From contig NC_133333.1 of assembly GCF_042186555.1 (NCBI RefSeq), positions 64,529,909 through 64,593,908 of the forward strand: a DNA stretch of 64,000 nucleotides, written 5' to 3'. Positions 53,222 through 63,270 of the stretch are shown in pieces. Position numbers and translations under genes: made by a program. Each line of letters opens with the position of its first letter. The first letter of the stretch is position 1. The stretch comes from Aquarana catesbeiana. Taxonomy: Eukaryota; Chordata; Amphibia; Anura; Ranidae. The notes beneath the pieces were generated by a model that saw only the letters and a list, made by a program, of their open reading frames with translations, had not been told where the DNA came from and made no database searches.

Positions 53222-53740
53222 ATGAGTAAACTACTGTTATGCCTTTGCTTGATCTTAGCAGTCAAGGCTATAGAGGAAAATCACCTGTACAAATTACACA
53301 TGCTAACAGGCATAAGGAGTAATTTGAGTATGGCTAGATATGTTCACATAGGCCTGACAGTTCAAAAAAAAAGGCACACACCTGGTACCCATTTACTTTC
53401 ATTTTGAGTTTAAGCTATACAAAGCTACCAAAATACCAGTATGTCTAGAAATACCACAAATGTTCTATTATTGTGAAAATACATTTTATGCTAAATATAA
53501 CTTAAGGCCTTTGGGAATGTCCCCTTGTTTAGTAAGGGAAAGAAGTATACAATGTGACATTATGATAGGAAATATGACAAACCCAGAATACACTTTGTTT
53601 AGAAATGGTAAATTTTAATGGATTCAACAGATACAGTATGTTTTTGTCCTTATAGGAATCATCGTTATAGGATTGGTTGTTTATTTGTTTTTTTTTTTAG
53701 GTGTGCTAAATGTAAAATATAAAGATTACTACAATGACAG
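53222..53740 (+). pseudogene. Retroviral Env remnant
   Basis: A short frame from 53222 starts with a hydrophobic signal peptide-like segment (LLLCLCLILAVKA). It stops at 53405. Further broken frames follow. At 53640-53705 a hydrophobic stretch could be the transmembrane anchor. The total, about 520 bp, is far too short for an envelope gene, so most of it is deleted. Confidence 0.6.
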
Positions 53741-53962
53741 TTAGAACTGAGGAAGATGACCCCAAGGAAGAGATAGAGTGTTATCAAATAGTCAGATTAG
53801 CAGATTCGTATGATGCCAAGATGGGTGATACGAATGAGTAAAAGATGTATCCACATACACCCTAAGAAGAACTTTGCTCCACTTAGATGTGAAATAGTAC
53901 TGTGGACCCTATGGTATCATACTAGGTAGGGAAGATATGGTAGTGACCCCACCATAGGGGTC

Positions 53963-53975
53963 AAGAGGAGGGAAA
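53963..53975 (+). promoter_or_regulatory. Polypurine tract of the endogenous retrovirus
   Basis: AAGAGGAGGGAAA directly precedes the TG of the 3' LTR at 53976. Confidence 0.85.
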
Positions 53976-54540
53976 TGAGTAGAATTATAGGGGTCTGATA
54001 ATGTTGAGTTATATATATATGTATGTATATAGACACTGTCGCTTTAAGAATTGTAATACACTTTCTTGCTTGACAGAGTTTTCAGTCTATGATGACCTTC
54101 ACAGCCAGATAAAAAGCAACAGTTTATTCCCTCTTTGCTTCGAGAAATGGACAGTCTTATCTAGCTGGTCTGAACCAGTACCAAGATGGCAGAGCCCATG
54201 TTTTCTTTCACTTTCTATCAGTCACATGATGTAACCACCCATTTAACTGTTCCCTTGCTACTAAGAAGATATGAATGCTGATTGGACTAAACTATACCAT
54301 CACACCTACAGTATAACAGTCCTAGTACTCATGCATATTCATACGTATATATTGTATAATCCATAGATGTAAGTGCAGAGACACTTCCTGCTTCGTTACG
54401 CCTGGTAGAGATGGAAATCGTCTGTGTTGTGTTTCTCCACTGCAGTGTTTGTATACAATAAAGCACCTAATAATCTTAAGATCTGGACTCACTATCGCAT
54501 CATCTGTCTTGTTTTTGAGACCCCTAAATCGGATTTAACA
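53976..54540 (+). repeat. 3' LTR of the endogenous retrovirus
   Basis: 565 bp, same ends as the 5' LTR, with AATAAA at 54457-54462. Differences from the 5' LTR include a changed TA-repeat length and a loss of seven bases near 54070. Confidence 0.92.
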
Positions 54541-54589
54541 CAAGTATTGCCCCCTTTAACAGCAATGACACCTTGAAGTCCTTTGTGGG

Positions 54590-55514
54590 ATCTTCTGAGA
54601 TGGTAAAGCTGCCCATTCCTCTTGGCAAAAAGCCTCTAGTTCCTGTAAATTCTTAGGCTGTCTTGCATGAACTGCAAGTCTGAGATCTCACCAGAGTGGC
54701 TCAATGATATTGAGGTCAGGAGACTGAGATGGCCACTCCAGAACCTGCACTTTATTATGCTGTAGCCAATGACAGGTTGACTTGGCCTTGTGTTTTGGAT
54801 CATTATCATGCTGGAACGTCCAAGTACGTCCCATGCGCAGCTTCCTGGCTGATGAATGCAAATGTTCCTCCAGTATTTTTTGATAACATATTGCATTCAT
54901 CTTGCCAACAATTTTGAATGAATTTCCTGTGCCTTTGTAGCTCACACATCCCCAAAACATCAGCGATCCACCTCTGTACCTTTCATCATAGGCCTTGTTG
55001 ACTCGTCTATAAATGTAGCGTTTATGGTTGTGGCCAAAAAAGCTTGATTTTGGTCTCATCACTCCAAATGGCTGTGCCAGAAGGTTTGAGACTTGTCTCT
55101 GTACTGTTTGGCATATTGTAAGTGGGATACTTTGTGGCATTTGCGTAGTAATGGCTTTCTTCTGGCGACTCGACCATGCACCCCATCTTTCATCAAGTGC
55201 CTCCTTATTGTGCATCTTGAAACAGCCACACCACATGTTTTCAGAGAGTCCCGTATTTCACCTGATGTTATTTGTGGGTTTTTATTTGCATCCCAAACAA
55301 TTTACCTGGCAGTTGTGGCTGAAAATTTAGTTTGTCTACCTGACCGTGGTTTGGTTTCAACAGAACCCCTCATTTTCCACTTCTTGATTAGAGTTTGAAC
55401 ACTGCCGATCGGCATTCTCAATTCCTTGGATATCTTTTTATAACCCTTTCCTGTTTTTTACATTTCAAATACCTTTTCCTGCAGATCCTCTGAGAATTCT
55501 TTTGCTTTCCCCAT
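54590..55514 (-). pseudogene. Tc1 transposase
   Basis: The likely start is the ATG at 55512-55514 on the complement (MGKAKEFSEDLQEKVFEM), the N-terminal paired-type helix-turn-helix. The frame breaks soon after (about 55455). The catalytic part 55236-54688 contains GGSLMFWGCVSYKGTG, FQHDNDPKHKAKST with the second Asp, and WPSQSPDLNIIEPLW with the third acidic residue. The first Asp region before 55050 is altered. Several frame changes make it inactive. Confidence 0.88.
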
Positions 55515-55919
55515 GACTCAGAATCCAGAAATGTCAGCGCAGCACTGGATGAAAGATGCAAGGGTCTGTGAGGTGTTCAGAAACTCATTGGTATTTTATA
55601 CACAAACACTAATTACAAGCAAACAGATCACAGGTGAGAATGGTTACCTTTAATAGCCATTCAAACTCCTTTGTGTAAACTTGTGTGCATGTTATCAGGC
55701 CAAAATCACCAAGGTATGTAACTTTTGATCAGGGTCATTTGGGTAGTTTCTGTTCTTATTATGATCTAAAAAGAGTAAACACAGTTGATTGATAATAAAT
55801 GGCTTCCACCAAACACTAACCATGAGTGGAAAATGTTTTTGTGTTATTCATATTCTCTGAAAAATGGCCAAGAAATCATAAATTCTGCAAGGGTATGCAA
55901 ACTTATGAGCACAACTGTA

Positions 55920-58520
55920 TATACCATAGCTAACCAAAGCAGAGGGGAGCCACAGGGCAATGAGCTGAGGGGGGCTGTCATTCTGTATGGGGTCCCATGA
56001 CTACAACAGGCTGCAATACCAGTCCCTGCACTGTGCTGCTAAATTGTAGAAGGAGGAGAACTATGTGCCCAAAGACATTTTGTTACAGCGTCTACTGATT
56101 GCAAGCTCCCTGACAAAGGTGTGCTGACAGCAGTTGCAATATCAGTTTAGGCAGCTGGCAGCACAGTGTCACTGGCTCTCCAGAAATGAAACCACTAAAC
56201 ACACACACTGAACCCTTTCCCGTACTTTAGACAGTGCAGGTAGTTATATCACAGCAGATGGGACAACAGCAAGCTCTACCACTGGTCCAGACTGACCAGA
56301 AGCACTATTTACTGCAGGAGAGGGTAGTGGATTTGCTGGCATTCTCTTTGAAAAGCGGGATCAGCAGCCCTGGATCTGGAGCAGGAGCTCCTTGAGTCAG
56401 GAGTCTGCTGAGCAAAATATACCTCTGGAGGAAGCTAGCGGTAACATTGACAAGGTCCCATAATCACAACACCTCCCTCCAACCCCATTTTCATTACAGT
56501 CCACCCCCTTTCCTAGTCACAGAAACTCCCTGACACCATAAACCCCCCCATACCAACTCACCTTCCCTACACAGATACAGCATCTGCCACCCACCCCTCG
56601 CTGGTCACTGTGCCTCTCTACCAACTACTTTACTTTACAGATCACAGCACCTCTGAATGACAACCTCCCCTCCTCCATTATGCTACCTCCAGTCTACCCA
56701 TTTTTTACCTCTTCCAGAACTTCCCTCCTATCCAACTCCCCCCACCCTGTTTCATTACACTGCCTTTGTGCCATGCATCTCTCACCCTCCAGGTCACAGC
56801 ACCTACCTTCCACCTCATACACCCCACCTTAACCCCCCACCCCAAGACCCACTTGCCAACCCTTCTCCTTTCCCTATGGTGTGTGTGTGGGGTGCAGCTT
56901 GGTATCTTTGCCATGGGCACTGGATGGCCTTGTCCCAGCACTGGCGGCAGGCGGCATTGATAGGTAAATCGTGGGGCACATTTATAGGTATATCATCACC
57001 ACTGCTGAATGCTGCCGACACTGGGGATGTAAACATGCCCTGCACTGTCACTGAGCCTGCCATCAGTCTGTACTGCAAAGGTGAGCAGATGGGGCAAGGG
57101 GGATGTCCAGTGGTAACAGAGAAAGGATTGCAGTTTGGAGTGTTAGCTCTCTATTTTCAGTGTACATAAAATCATAAGTAATGGCAGTGTTTCATTTTTA
57201 AAATAATAATATTGCTGAGGTTTGTATATGTCCCTGAGACTCTGGCTTGCAGGACAGCAATTTCAGTATATTATATGAGTACAAGAAGGCTTTTGTTTTT
57301 TTTAACTATGCCCCTTTAAGCCCCTCCCACTCTTACCCCATTGAGGATCCACCCATCAGTTTGCCATGGCACGCTACAAGAGCCACACTACTACTCTTAG
57401 AGGTTGTAAACCTCCCTTTACACTTTGTACCTATAAGGTTTACCTATAGGTACTGTAAATATTTGTAAACGTGCACCGTTTATGAGATATCTATAGTAGA
57501 CTGCGTCGATGATGTTATCGGCGCATGCGCTCTGAAGAAACAGGCACCCGTGCATATGCGCAAGTGACGTCACGCAGCTCCGGCCAGTCACAGAGCTGGA
57601 CTCTGTGGCCCTGGAAGGAAGAGGAGCGAACGTGGATGCATTGGGGACTGCACGGGCTTCGTTTGCAGCTAAGTGTCACATAATGCGAAGCATACTAGCA
57701 CATTATGTCTTTAACTTGCAGGGGAGGGAGAAGAACATTTTTTGATCAAGGGTTTATTTCCTCTTTAATCTAGCAAGAGGCACCCTCTCTCTCCTCGTCT
57801 TTTACCCTCCTCTTTCTCACCCCCCCCCCCTCTTTCTGCGGCCCTCTCTCTCACCCGCCCTTACCCCATCTCTATTTAGTTTAATTTGTTTTAATAATTT
57901 ATTTTAACAAAAGTTGTTTGTTTTCATTTTATTTATTCCTAAAAAAGGCCCACCAAAATCCTCAGCACCAGGTCCATGATGCTATTAATCTGGCCCTGAG
58001 CGTGTCCCTGCAGATAGCCTCGCGTCCATAGGAATCGGTAGTATAATCCGGCTAGGCATTGTTCTCTGAACAATGCAGAACAAGAGTTCACACCAATGGT
58101 AGAAGTGGGAATGTGTGTGTGAGCTTGGTCAGAACAGCGTTCACGATTTCTTAGGCCCAATCTCACTTCATGTGGGTTTCTTTGTTAAACTGTAGAAGCA
58201 CAGTTTTCAGGTACGAAGGGCGGGAAATTGTGCACACTGGTCTACATAGACACGACCAAACACTCCTCTAGTCATTGTTCTTTTTGAATATATACATGTG
58301 TTTTCATTGATTGAGTTTTGTATAACACCTACTGTTTGAAGGAATACCTGGGCTTGAGCACCCATAACAACCCAGGACTGTCTGAGGAGCTTCCATAGAA
58401 ACAACTATTGTGTGTGTTTTACTTGATAAGCACGTGTGCACTCATTGCATTATCCAAAAGAGCTGAAAAGTGCGCTTATTAGCACAAGCGAAATTGATTA
58501 CGCGTAGTGTACATTAATTT
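55920..58520. other. No gene recognised; includes a CT-rich stretch and a possible MITE
   Basis: 56450-56870 is CT/CA-rich with a loosely repeated phrase (CACAGCACCT near 56650 and 56795). A 170-codon proline-rich frame at 56657-57169 is best explained by this composition. 57397-57768 has imperfect terminal similarity and may be a MITE. The remainder (57770-58520) shows no feature apart from a C-run near 57820. Confidence 0.5.
57397..57768. mobile_element. Possible MITE
   Basis: TTAGAGGTTGTAAACC at the left and the inverse of TTAAAGAGGAAATAAACC at the right are similar, with TTA-like flanks. A TGACGTCA-type site lies near 57566. It could be a Harbinger-type MITE; the ends are too divergent for certainty. 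Confidence 0.35.
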
Positions 58521-58524
58521 CCAC

Positions 58525-59768
58525 AACAGTTGGGAGCAGGTGTGTTAAATATGGTGTTATCGCTCTCACTCTCTCATACTGGTCACTGGATGTTCAACAT
58601 GGCACCTCATGGCAAACAACTCTGAGGATCTGAAAAAAAGAATTGTTGCTCTACATAATGATGGCCTAGGCTATAAGAAGATTGCCAAGACCCTGAAACT
58701 CAGCTGCAGCACGGTGGCCAAGACCATACAGCAGTTTAACAGAACAGGTTTCACTCGGGACAGGCCTCGACATGGTCGACCAAAGAAGTTGAGTGTGCAT
58801 GCTCAGCGTCATATCCAGGAGGTTGTCTTTGGTAAATAGACGTATGAGTGCTGCCAGAATTGCTGCAGAAGGAGTAGAGGTTCAGCCTGTCAGTGCTCAG
58901 ACCACACTGCATCAAATTGATCTGCATGGCTGTCATCCCAGAAGGAAGCCCCTTCTAAAGATGATGCACAAGAAAGTCTGCAAATAGTTTGCTGAAGACA
59001 AGCAGACTAAGAACATGGATTACTGGAACTGATGGGACCAAGATAAACTTATTTGGTTCACATGGTGTCAAGCGTGTGTGGCGGCAACCAGGTGAGGAGT
59101 ACAAAGACAAGTGTGTCTTGCCTACAGTCAAACATGGTGGTGGGAGTGTCATGGTCTGGGGCTGCCGGCACTGGGGAGCTACAGTTCATTCAGGGAACCA
59201 TGAATGCCAACATGTACTGTGACATACTGAAGCAGAGCATGATCCCCTCCCTTCGGAGACTGGGTAGCATGGCAGTATTCCAGCATAACGACCCCAAACA
59301 CACCTCCAAGACCACCACTGCCTTGCTAAAAAAGCTGAGGGTAAAGGTGATGGACTGGCCAAGCATGTCTCCAGACCTAAACCCTATTGAGCATCTGTGA
59401 GGCATCCTCAAATGGAAGGTGGAGGAGCGCAGGATCTCCAATATCCATCAGCTCTGTGATGCCGTCATGGAGGAGTGGAAGAGGACTCCAGTGGCAACCT
59501 GTGAAGTTGAACTCCAAATAATGGTGGCTACACAAAATATTGACACTTTGGGCCCAATTTGGAAATTTTTACTTAGGGGTGTACTAACTTTTGTTGCCAG
59601 CGGTTTAAACATTAATGGCTGTGTTTTGAGTTATTTTGAGGGGACAGCAAATTTACACTCACTACTTTACATTGTAGTCAAGTGTCATTTCTTCAGTGTT
59701 GCCACATAAGATATAAGAAAATATTTACAAAAATGTGAGGGGTGTACTCACTTTTGTGAGATACTGTA
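58525..59768 (+). mobile_element. Second Tc1 element, left end missing
   Basis: The right terminus GTGAGATACTGTA is at about 59768, preceded by the usual inner inverted-repeat sequence (GGGGTGTACTCACTTTTG). The matching left inverted repeat is absent; similarity starts near 58525 (GGGAGCAGGTGTGTTAAAT). The family differs from the Tc1 at 42116. Confidence 0.85.
58597..59510 (+). pseudogene. Tc1 transposase, frameshifted
   Basis: The start ATG is at 58597-58599, with an early frame break near 58620. 58609-58839 keeps the paired-type HTH (IVALHNDGLGYKKIAKTLKL) and the basic motif RPRHGRPKKLS. 58989-59222 has the KINLFGSHGVKRVWRQPGEE and GGGSVMVWGC blocks. 59053-59400 contains FQHNDPKHTSKTTTALL, with one residue missing from the usual HDNDPKH, and SPDLNPIEHL followed by a TGA replacing the expected Trp. 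At least four lesions are visible, so it is inactive. Confidence 0.9.
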
Positions 59769-59769
59769 T

Positions 59770-60110
59770 TTGTCCCCACAAAGGCCACCCACCGCCACTT
59801 CCTCCTGCCCCCACCAAAAAATAAAAATAAAAAAAATAACCCCCCCCCAAAAAAAATGCAAAAACAGGCCCCCCATCAGCCATTTGTCCCCATACAGGCC
59901 ATTCACCACTGCTTCCTATCACCCCCCAGAAAAAAACAGCCCCCCATCAGCCATTTGTCCCCACAAACACCACCCACAGCCACTTCGTCTCTTCCACACC
60001 AAAAAATAAAATAACCCCCCCAATGAAAAAAAAACGGGCCCCCATCAGCCATTTGTTCCATTCAAGCCTCTCATCCAACCCCCTCCCCCCCCCCCCCACA
60101 CACACACACA
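59770..60110. repeat. Degenerate tandem repeat, C- and A-rich
   Basis: Units around CCCCATCAGCCATTTGTCCCC (near 59868, 59942 and 60041) alternate with A-rich runs at a spacing of 70-100 bp. It ends in a C-run and a (CA) microsatellite near 60090-60112. Confidence 0.7.
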
Positions 60111-60318
60111 CAAAAAAACCCCAAGAAACTAGAAACCATTTTAGCCATTACTCCACATGAGCCACCGTCCCCCCAAACACACACACAAAAAAAAGACCAA
60201 TGGATGGAGTTCCTTTTTTTTTTTTCCATAAAGATTTTAGTAAAGTTTTCAAACAGTAATACAAAAGGTATCATCAAAGAGATATCTTCAAAATAAAACA
60301 GGGTATAAACAACATTGC

Positions 60319-60354
60319 AGCACATAGAGATGTGCTAACATCTCTATGTGCTGC
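60319..60354. repeat. Short hairpin next to the large palindrome
   Basis: CAGCACATAGAGATGT and its inverse ACATCTCTATGTGCTG are separated by four bases (GCTA). It touches the left edge of the palindrome at 60353. Confidence 0.85.
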
Positions 60355-60650
60355 TCTAACGTGGTTGAAGTTAGAGAGATATTAATGCAAGCACTGGATA
60401 TGCTCGGATTCCATTTGGGGTAACACAGGACTACCTATGTCAGGCACTTAAACTGCATTTGATGTAGGAATTATGACAAAGGCATGGTCTTTGATATATA
60501 GAGATATATCAAAGACCATGCCTTTGTCATAATTCCTACATCAAATGCAGTTTAAGTGCCTGACATAGGTAGTCCTGTGTTACCCCAAATGGAATCCGAG
60601 CATATCCAGTGCTTGCATTAATATCTCTCTAACTTCAACCACGTTAGAGC
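60353..60650. repeat. Perfect palindrome, arms of 147 bp, 4-bp spacer
   Basis: 60353-60499 and 60504-60650 are exact inverse copies by eye, with spacer AGAG. The arms contain GATATGCTCGGATTCCATTT and CAAAGGCATGGTCTTTGATA. Nothing in them resembles a known terminus. A snap-back during L1 reverse transcription, replication template switching, or an assembly artefact could each explain it. Confidence 0.93.
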
Positions 60651-61170
60651 AACCGGGGCCACAGAATCCCCCGGCCATTCCAACCCGATTCCTGTTTATT
60701 GCATATGATATGATATGAAATGGGGGAATGGGGGGACGGGCAGACTACTGAGACCGCCCATGCCCCCCATCTGTTCCTAGAAAAAGGGAGGAAAGAAAAA
60801 GGAGATAAGAGAAAAACAGAAAAGAAAAGAAAAGAAAAAAAGATAAGAAAGGAAAAGAAAGGGAAAAAAAGGGGGTGAGTATTAGTCCCTATTAGGAGAG
60901 GGGGTGGGAAACCACCTACTACCCTTTCCAGTCGCTACCAGGCACACCACCTGAGACCCCCAGTGCAGAATGCTTGTGTGATGTATCAACAAGGCGTGTC
61001 AAAAGCAATAAGGCATGAATTAGGTAGAATTTTGTATAAGCTCCTGATATTGCTGAGAGGATCGAAATTCAAACCAATTAGCCCATGTTGCTGTAAACCT
61101 GGAAATCCTGTCTTGAGTAATGTGTATCAGCTCTTCCATCTTAGCTATTCGATTAATGCATGATAAAAAA

Positions 61171-62120
61171 TGGGGGGTAAAAGGTCCTTGAATCCACACT
61201 CACCAAAGTAGCAAACAGCAAATAGAGTACCAGCCGATTCGTCAATATGTGACGGGATACCTGCCCTAAAAGCAATGGCACTATATCAACAACAGAAAGA
61301 GGAGACAAGGGAGTCCCCAGAAAGCAAAAAAGGGGAATGGTCAACTACGGCTTATGGTACAAAAATGCAAAAAGGCTTTATTAAGGGTAGGGGGGGGGGG
61401 TATTTACATATACAAAAAATTCCAAATATATGTAAGATAAACAATGTATCTAAATAACACAGTCCGTCTCACTACACTAAACCAAAATTAAAAACCATGC
61501 TGCAACATTGATGAATAAAACTGCAGAGCGTGCCTGCAGGCCAAAAACGCATGCAGTGTCCATTTGAATCCAAAGAAAAAAGTATTGCACCAAACATTAC
61601 ATGGAGTAAGCTACTGATGGGATATCAAGTCTTATGTGGTCTAGTATTAACTGTGCATCAGATTGAGCAGTACTGAGAAAAAAAAAAAAAAAAAACCCAC
61701 ATATATCCACATAGACAGGACCTTACATAGCTGAATTAGGTGGGGTTTTTTAAAAAAAAACCCTCTGTTAGAAGGAAATCCTCCACAAGCAGTTTCCAAC
61801 CTCAGTGCACTAAATGTGTGTTTACACCAATTGTTTTGGAAATGGAAAGACCAGCGTTCCTGTTACTAGGTATGTCCAGTGCACAAACACTATTTCCTCA
61901 ATGCAGCATAAAAGGAGCAAAGGACAAACCACTCCAAAGAAAGAGCTTAGTCTCTTTTCCAATCTAGACCAGGATGATATTTTCACAGTTCATCAGTTTC
62001 AAGTGTGTCAATCCATGCAGGAGGGTGAATGGCAAACAGATGCAAAGACTATTGATAAGCAGGTAAGGAGGGAAAGAGAAACTGCCCGTTGGGCTCTCAC
62101 CTCTTTCAAGTACTGGGGAT
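61171..62120. other. No gene recognised
   Basis: Contains a G-run near 61388 and an A-run near 61679. Frames up to 138 codons here have no family features. Confidence 0.5.
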
Positions 62121-62635
62121 TAGGGATGAGCCGAACACCCCCCTGTTCGGTTCGCACCAGAACATGCGAACAGGAAAAAAGTTCGTTCGAACATGCGAAC
62201 ACCGTTAAAGTCTATGGGACACGAACATGAATAACCAAAAGTGCTAATTTTCAAGGCTTATATGCAAGTTATTGTCATAAAAAGTGTTTGGGGACCTGGG
62301 TCCTGCCCCAGGGGACATGGATCAATGCAAAAAAAAGTTTTAAAAACGGCCGTTTTTTCAGGAGCAGTGATTTTAATAATGCTTAAAGTCAAACAATAAA
62401 AGTGTAATATCCCTTTAAATTTCGTATCTGGGGGGTGTCTATAGTGTGCCTGTAAAGGGGCGCATGTTTCCTGTGTTTAGAACAGTCTGACAGCAAAATG
62501 ACATTTTGAAGGAAAAAACTCATTTAAAACTACCCGCGGCTATTGCATTGCCGACAATACACATAGAAGTTCATTGATAAAAACGGCATGGGAATTCCCC
62601 AAAGGGGAACCCCGAACCAAAATTAAAAAAAAAAA

Positions 62636-62830
62636 ATGACGTGGGGGTCCCCCTAAATTCCATACCAGGCCCTTCAGGTCTGGTATGGATATTAAGGGGA
62701 ACCCCGGCCAAAATTTAAAAAAAAAAAATGACGTGGGGTTCCCCCTAAATTCCATACCAGACCCTTCAGGTCTGGTATGGATTTTAAGGGGAACCCCGCG
62801 CCAAAAAAAAAAAAAAAAACGGCGTGGGGT
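62636..62830. repeat. Tandem units of about 100 bp in the fold-back arm
   Basis: Two to three units with TGACGTGGGG, CCATACCAG, CCTTCAGGTCTGGTATGG and AAGGGGAACCCCG, separated by A-runs. The same units occur inverted at 3330-3510. Each holds a small internal palindrome, CCATACCAGA...TCTGGTATGG. Confidence 0.8.
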
Positions 62831-63270
62831 CCCCCCAAAAATCCATACCAGACCCTTATCCGAGCACGCAACCTGGCAGGCCGCAGGAAAAGAGGGGGGG
62901 ACAAGAGTGCGGCCCCCCCTCCCTCCTGAACCGTACCAGGCCACATGCCCTCAACATTGGGAGGGTGCTTTGGGGTAGCCCCCCAAAACACCTTGTCCCC
63001 ATGTTGATGAGGACAAGGGCCTCATCCCCACAACCCTGGCCGGTGGTTGTGGGGGTCTGCGGGCGGGGGGCTTATCGGAATCTGGAAGCCCCCTTTAACA
63101 AGGTGACCCCCAGATCCCGGCCCCCCCCCCTGTGTGAAATGGTAAGGGGGTACATAAGTACCCCTACCATTTCACGAAAAAAGTGTCAAAAATGTTAAAA
63201 ATGACAAGAGACAGTTTTTGACAATTCCTTTATTTAAATGCTTCTTCTTTCTTCTATCTTGCTTCATCTT

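Larger units (their letters stand above)
42345..54540 (+). mobile_element. Class I (gamma/epsilon-like) endogenous retrovirus, degraded, with nested insertions
   Basis: Two direct LTRs (42345-42910 and 53976-54540) flank the provirus. A 4-bp duplication, CATG at 42341-42344 and CAAG at 54541-54544 with one mismatch, matches retroviral integration. A polypurine tract precedes the 3' LTR. Internal pieces occur in gag-pol-env order from 49900: NC knuckle, protease, RT part, RNase H, integrase and Env fragments. Most gag coding sequence is missing or displaced by an L1 (43699-46073) and by a 3-kb block (46250-49300). Stops, frameshifts and at least one large deletion in RT make it non-functional. 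Integrase and RNase H wording resembles class I elements. Confidence 0.92.
42116..55917 (-). mobile_element. Tc1/mariner element expanded by an endogenous retrovirus
   Basis: The ends CAGTTGTGCTCATAAGTTTA (42116) and its inverse (55917) are flanked by TA. The terminal inverted repeats are long, about 220 bp (42116-42335 and about 55695-55917). Without the retrovirus the element would be about 1.6 kb, the normal Tc1 size. Its transposase gene is on the minus strand near the right end. The retrovirus lies just inside the left inverted repeat. Confidence 0.93.
60214..61170 (-). mobile_element. L1-like 3' end and rearranged remnants
   Basis: A T-run at 60214-60226 followed by CCATAAAGATTTTAGTAAAG reads on the minus strand as an L1-type 3' end with poly(A). 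Upstream on that strand the sequence is disrupted by the palindrome at 60353-60650. Purine-rich sequence at 60780-60880 may be L1 inter-ORF spacer. No intact L1 domain is readable. Confidence 0.5.

Noticed and set aside
56657..57169. 170-codon proline-rich frame
   Set aside because: It lies in CT-rich low-complexity DNA with no domain, splice or promoter evidence, and the proline content follows base composition.
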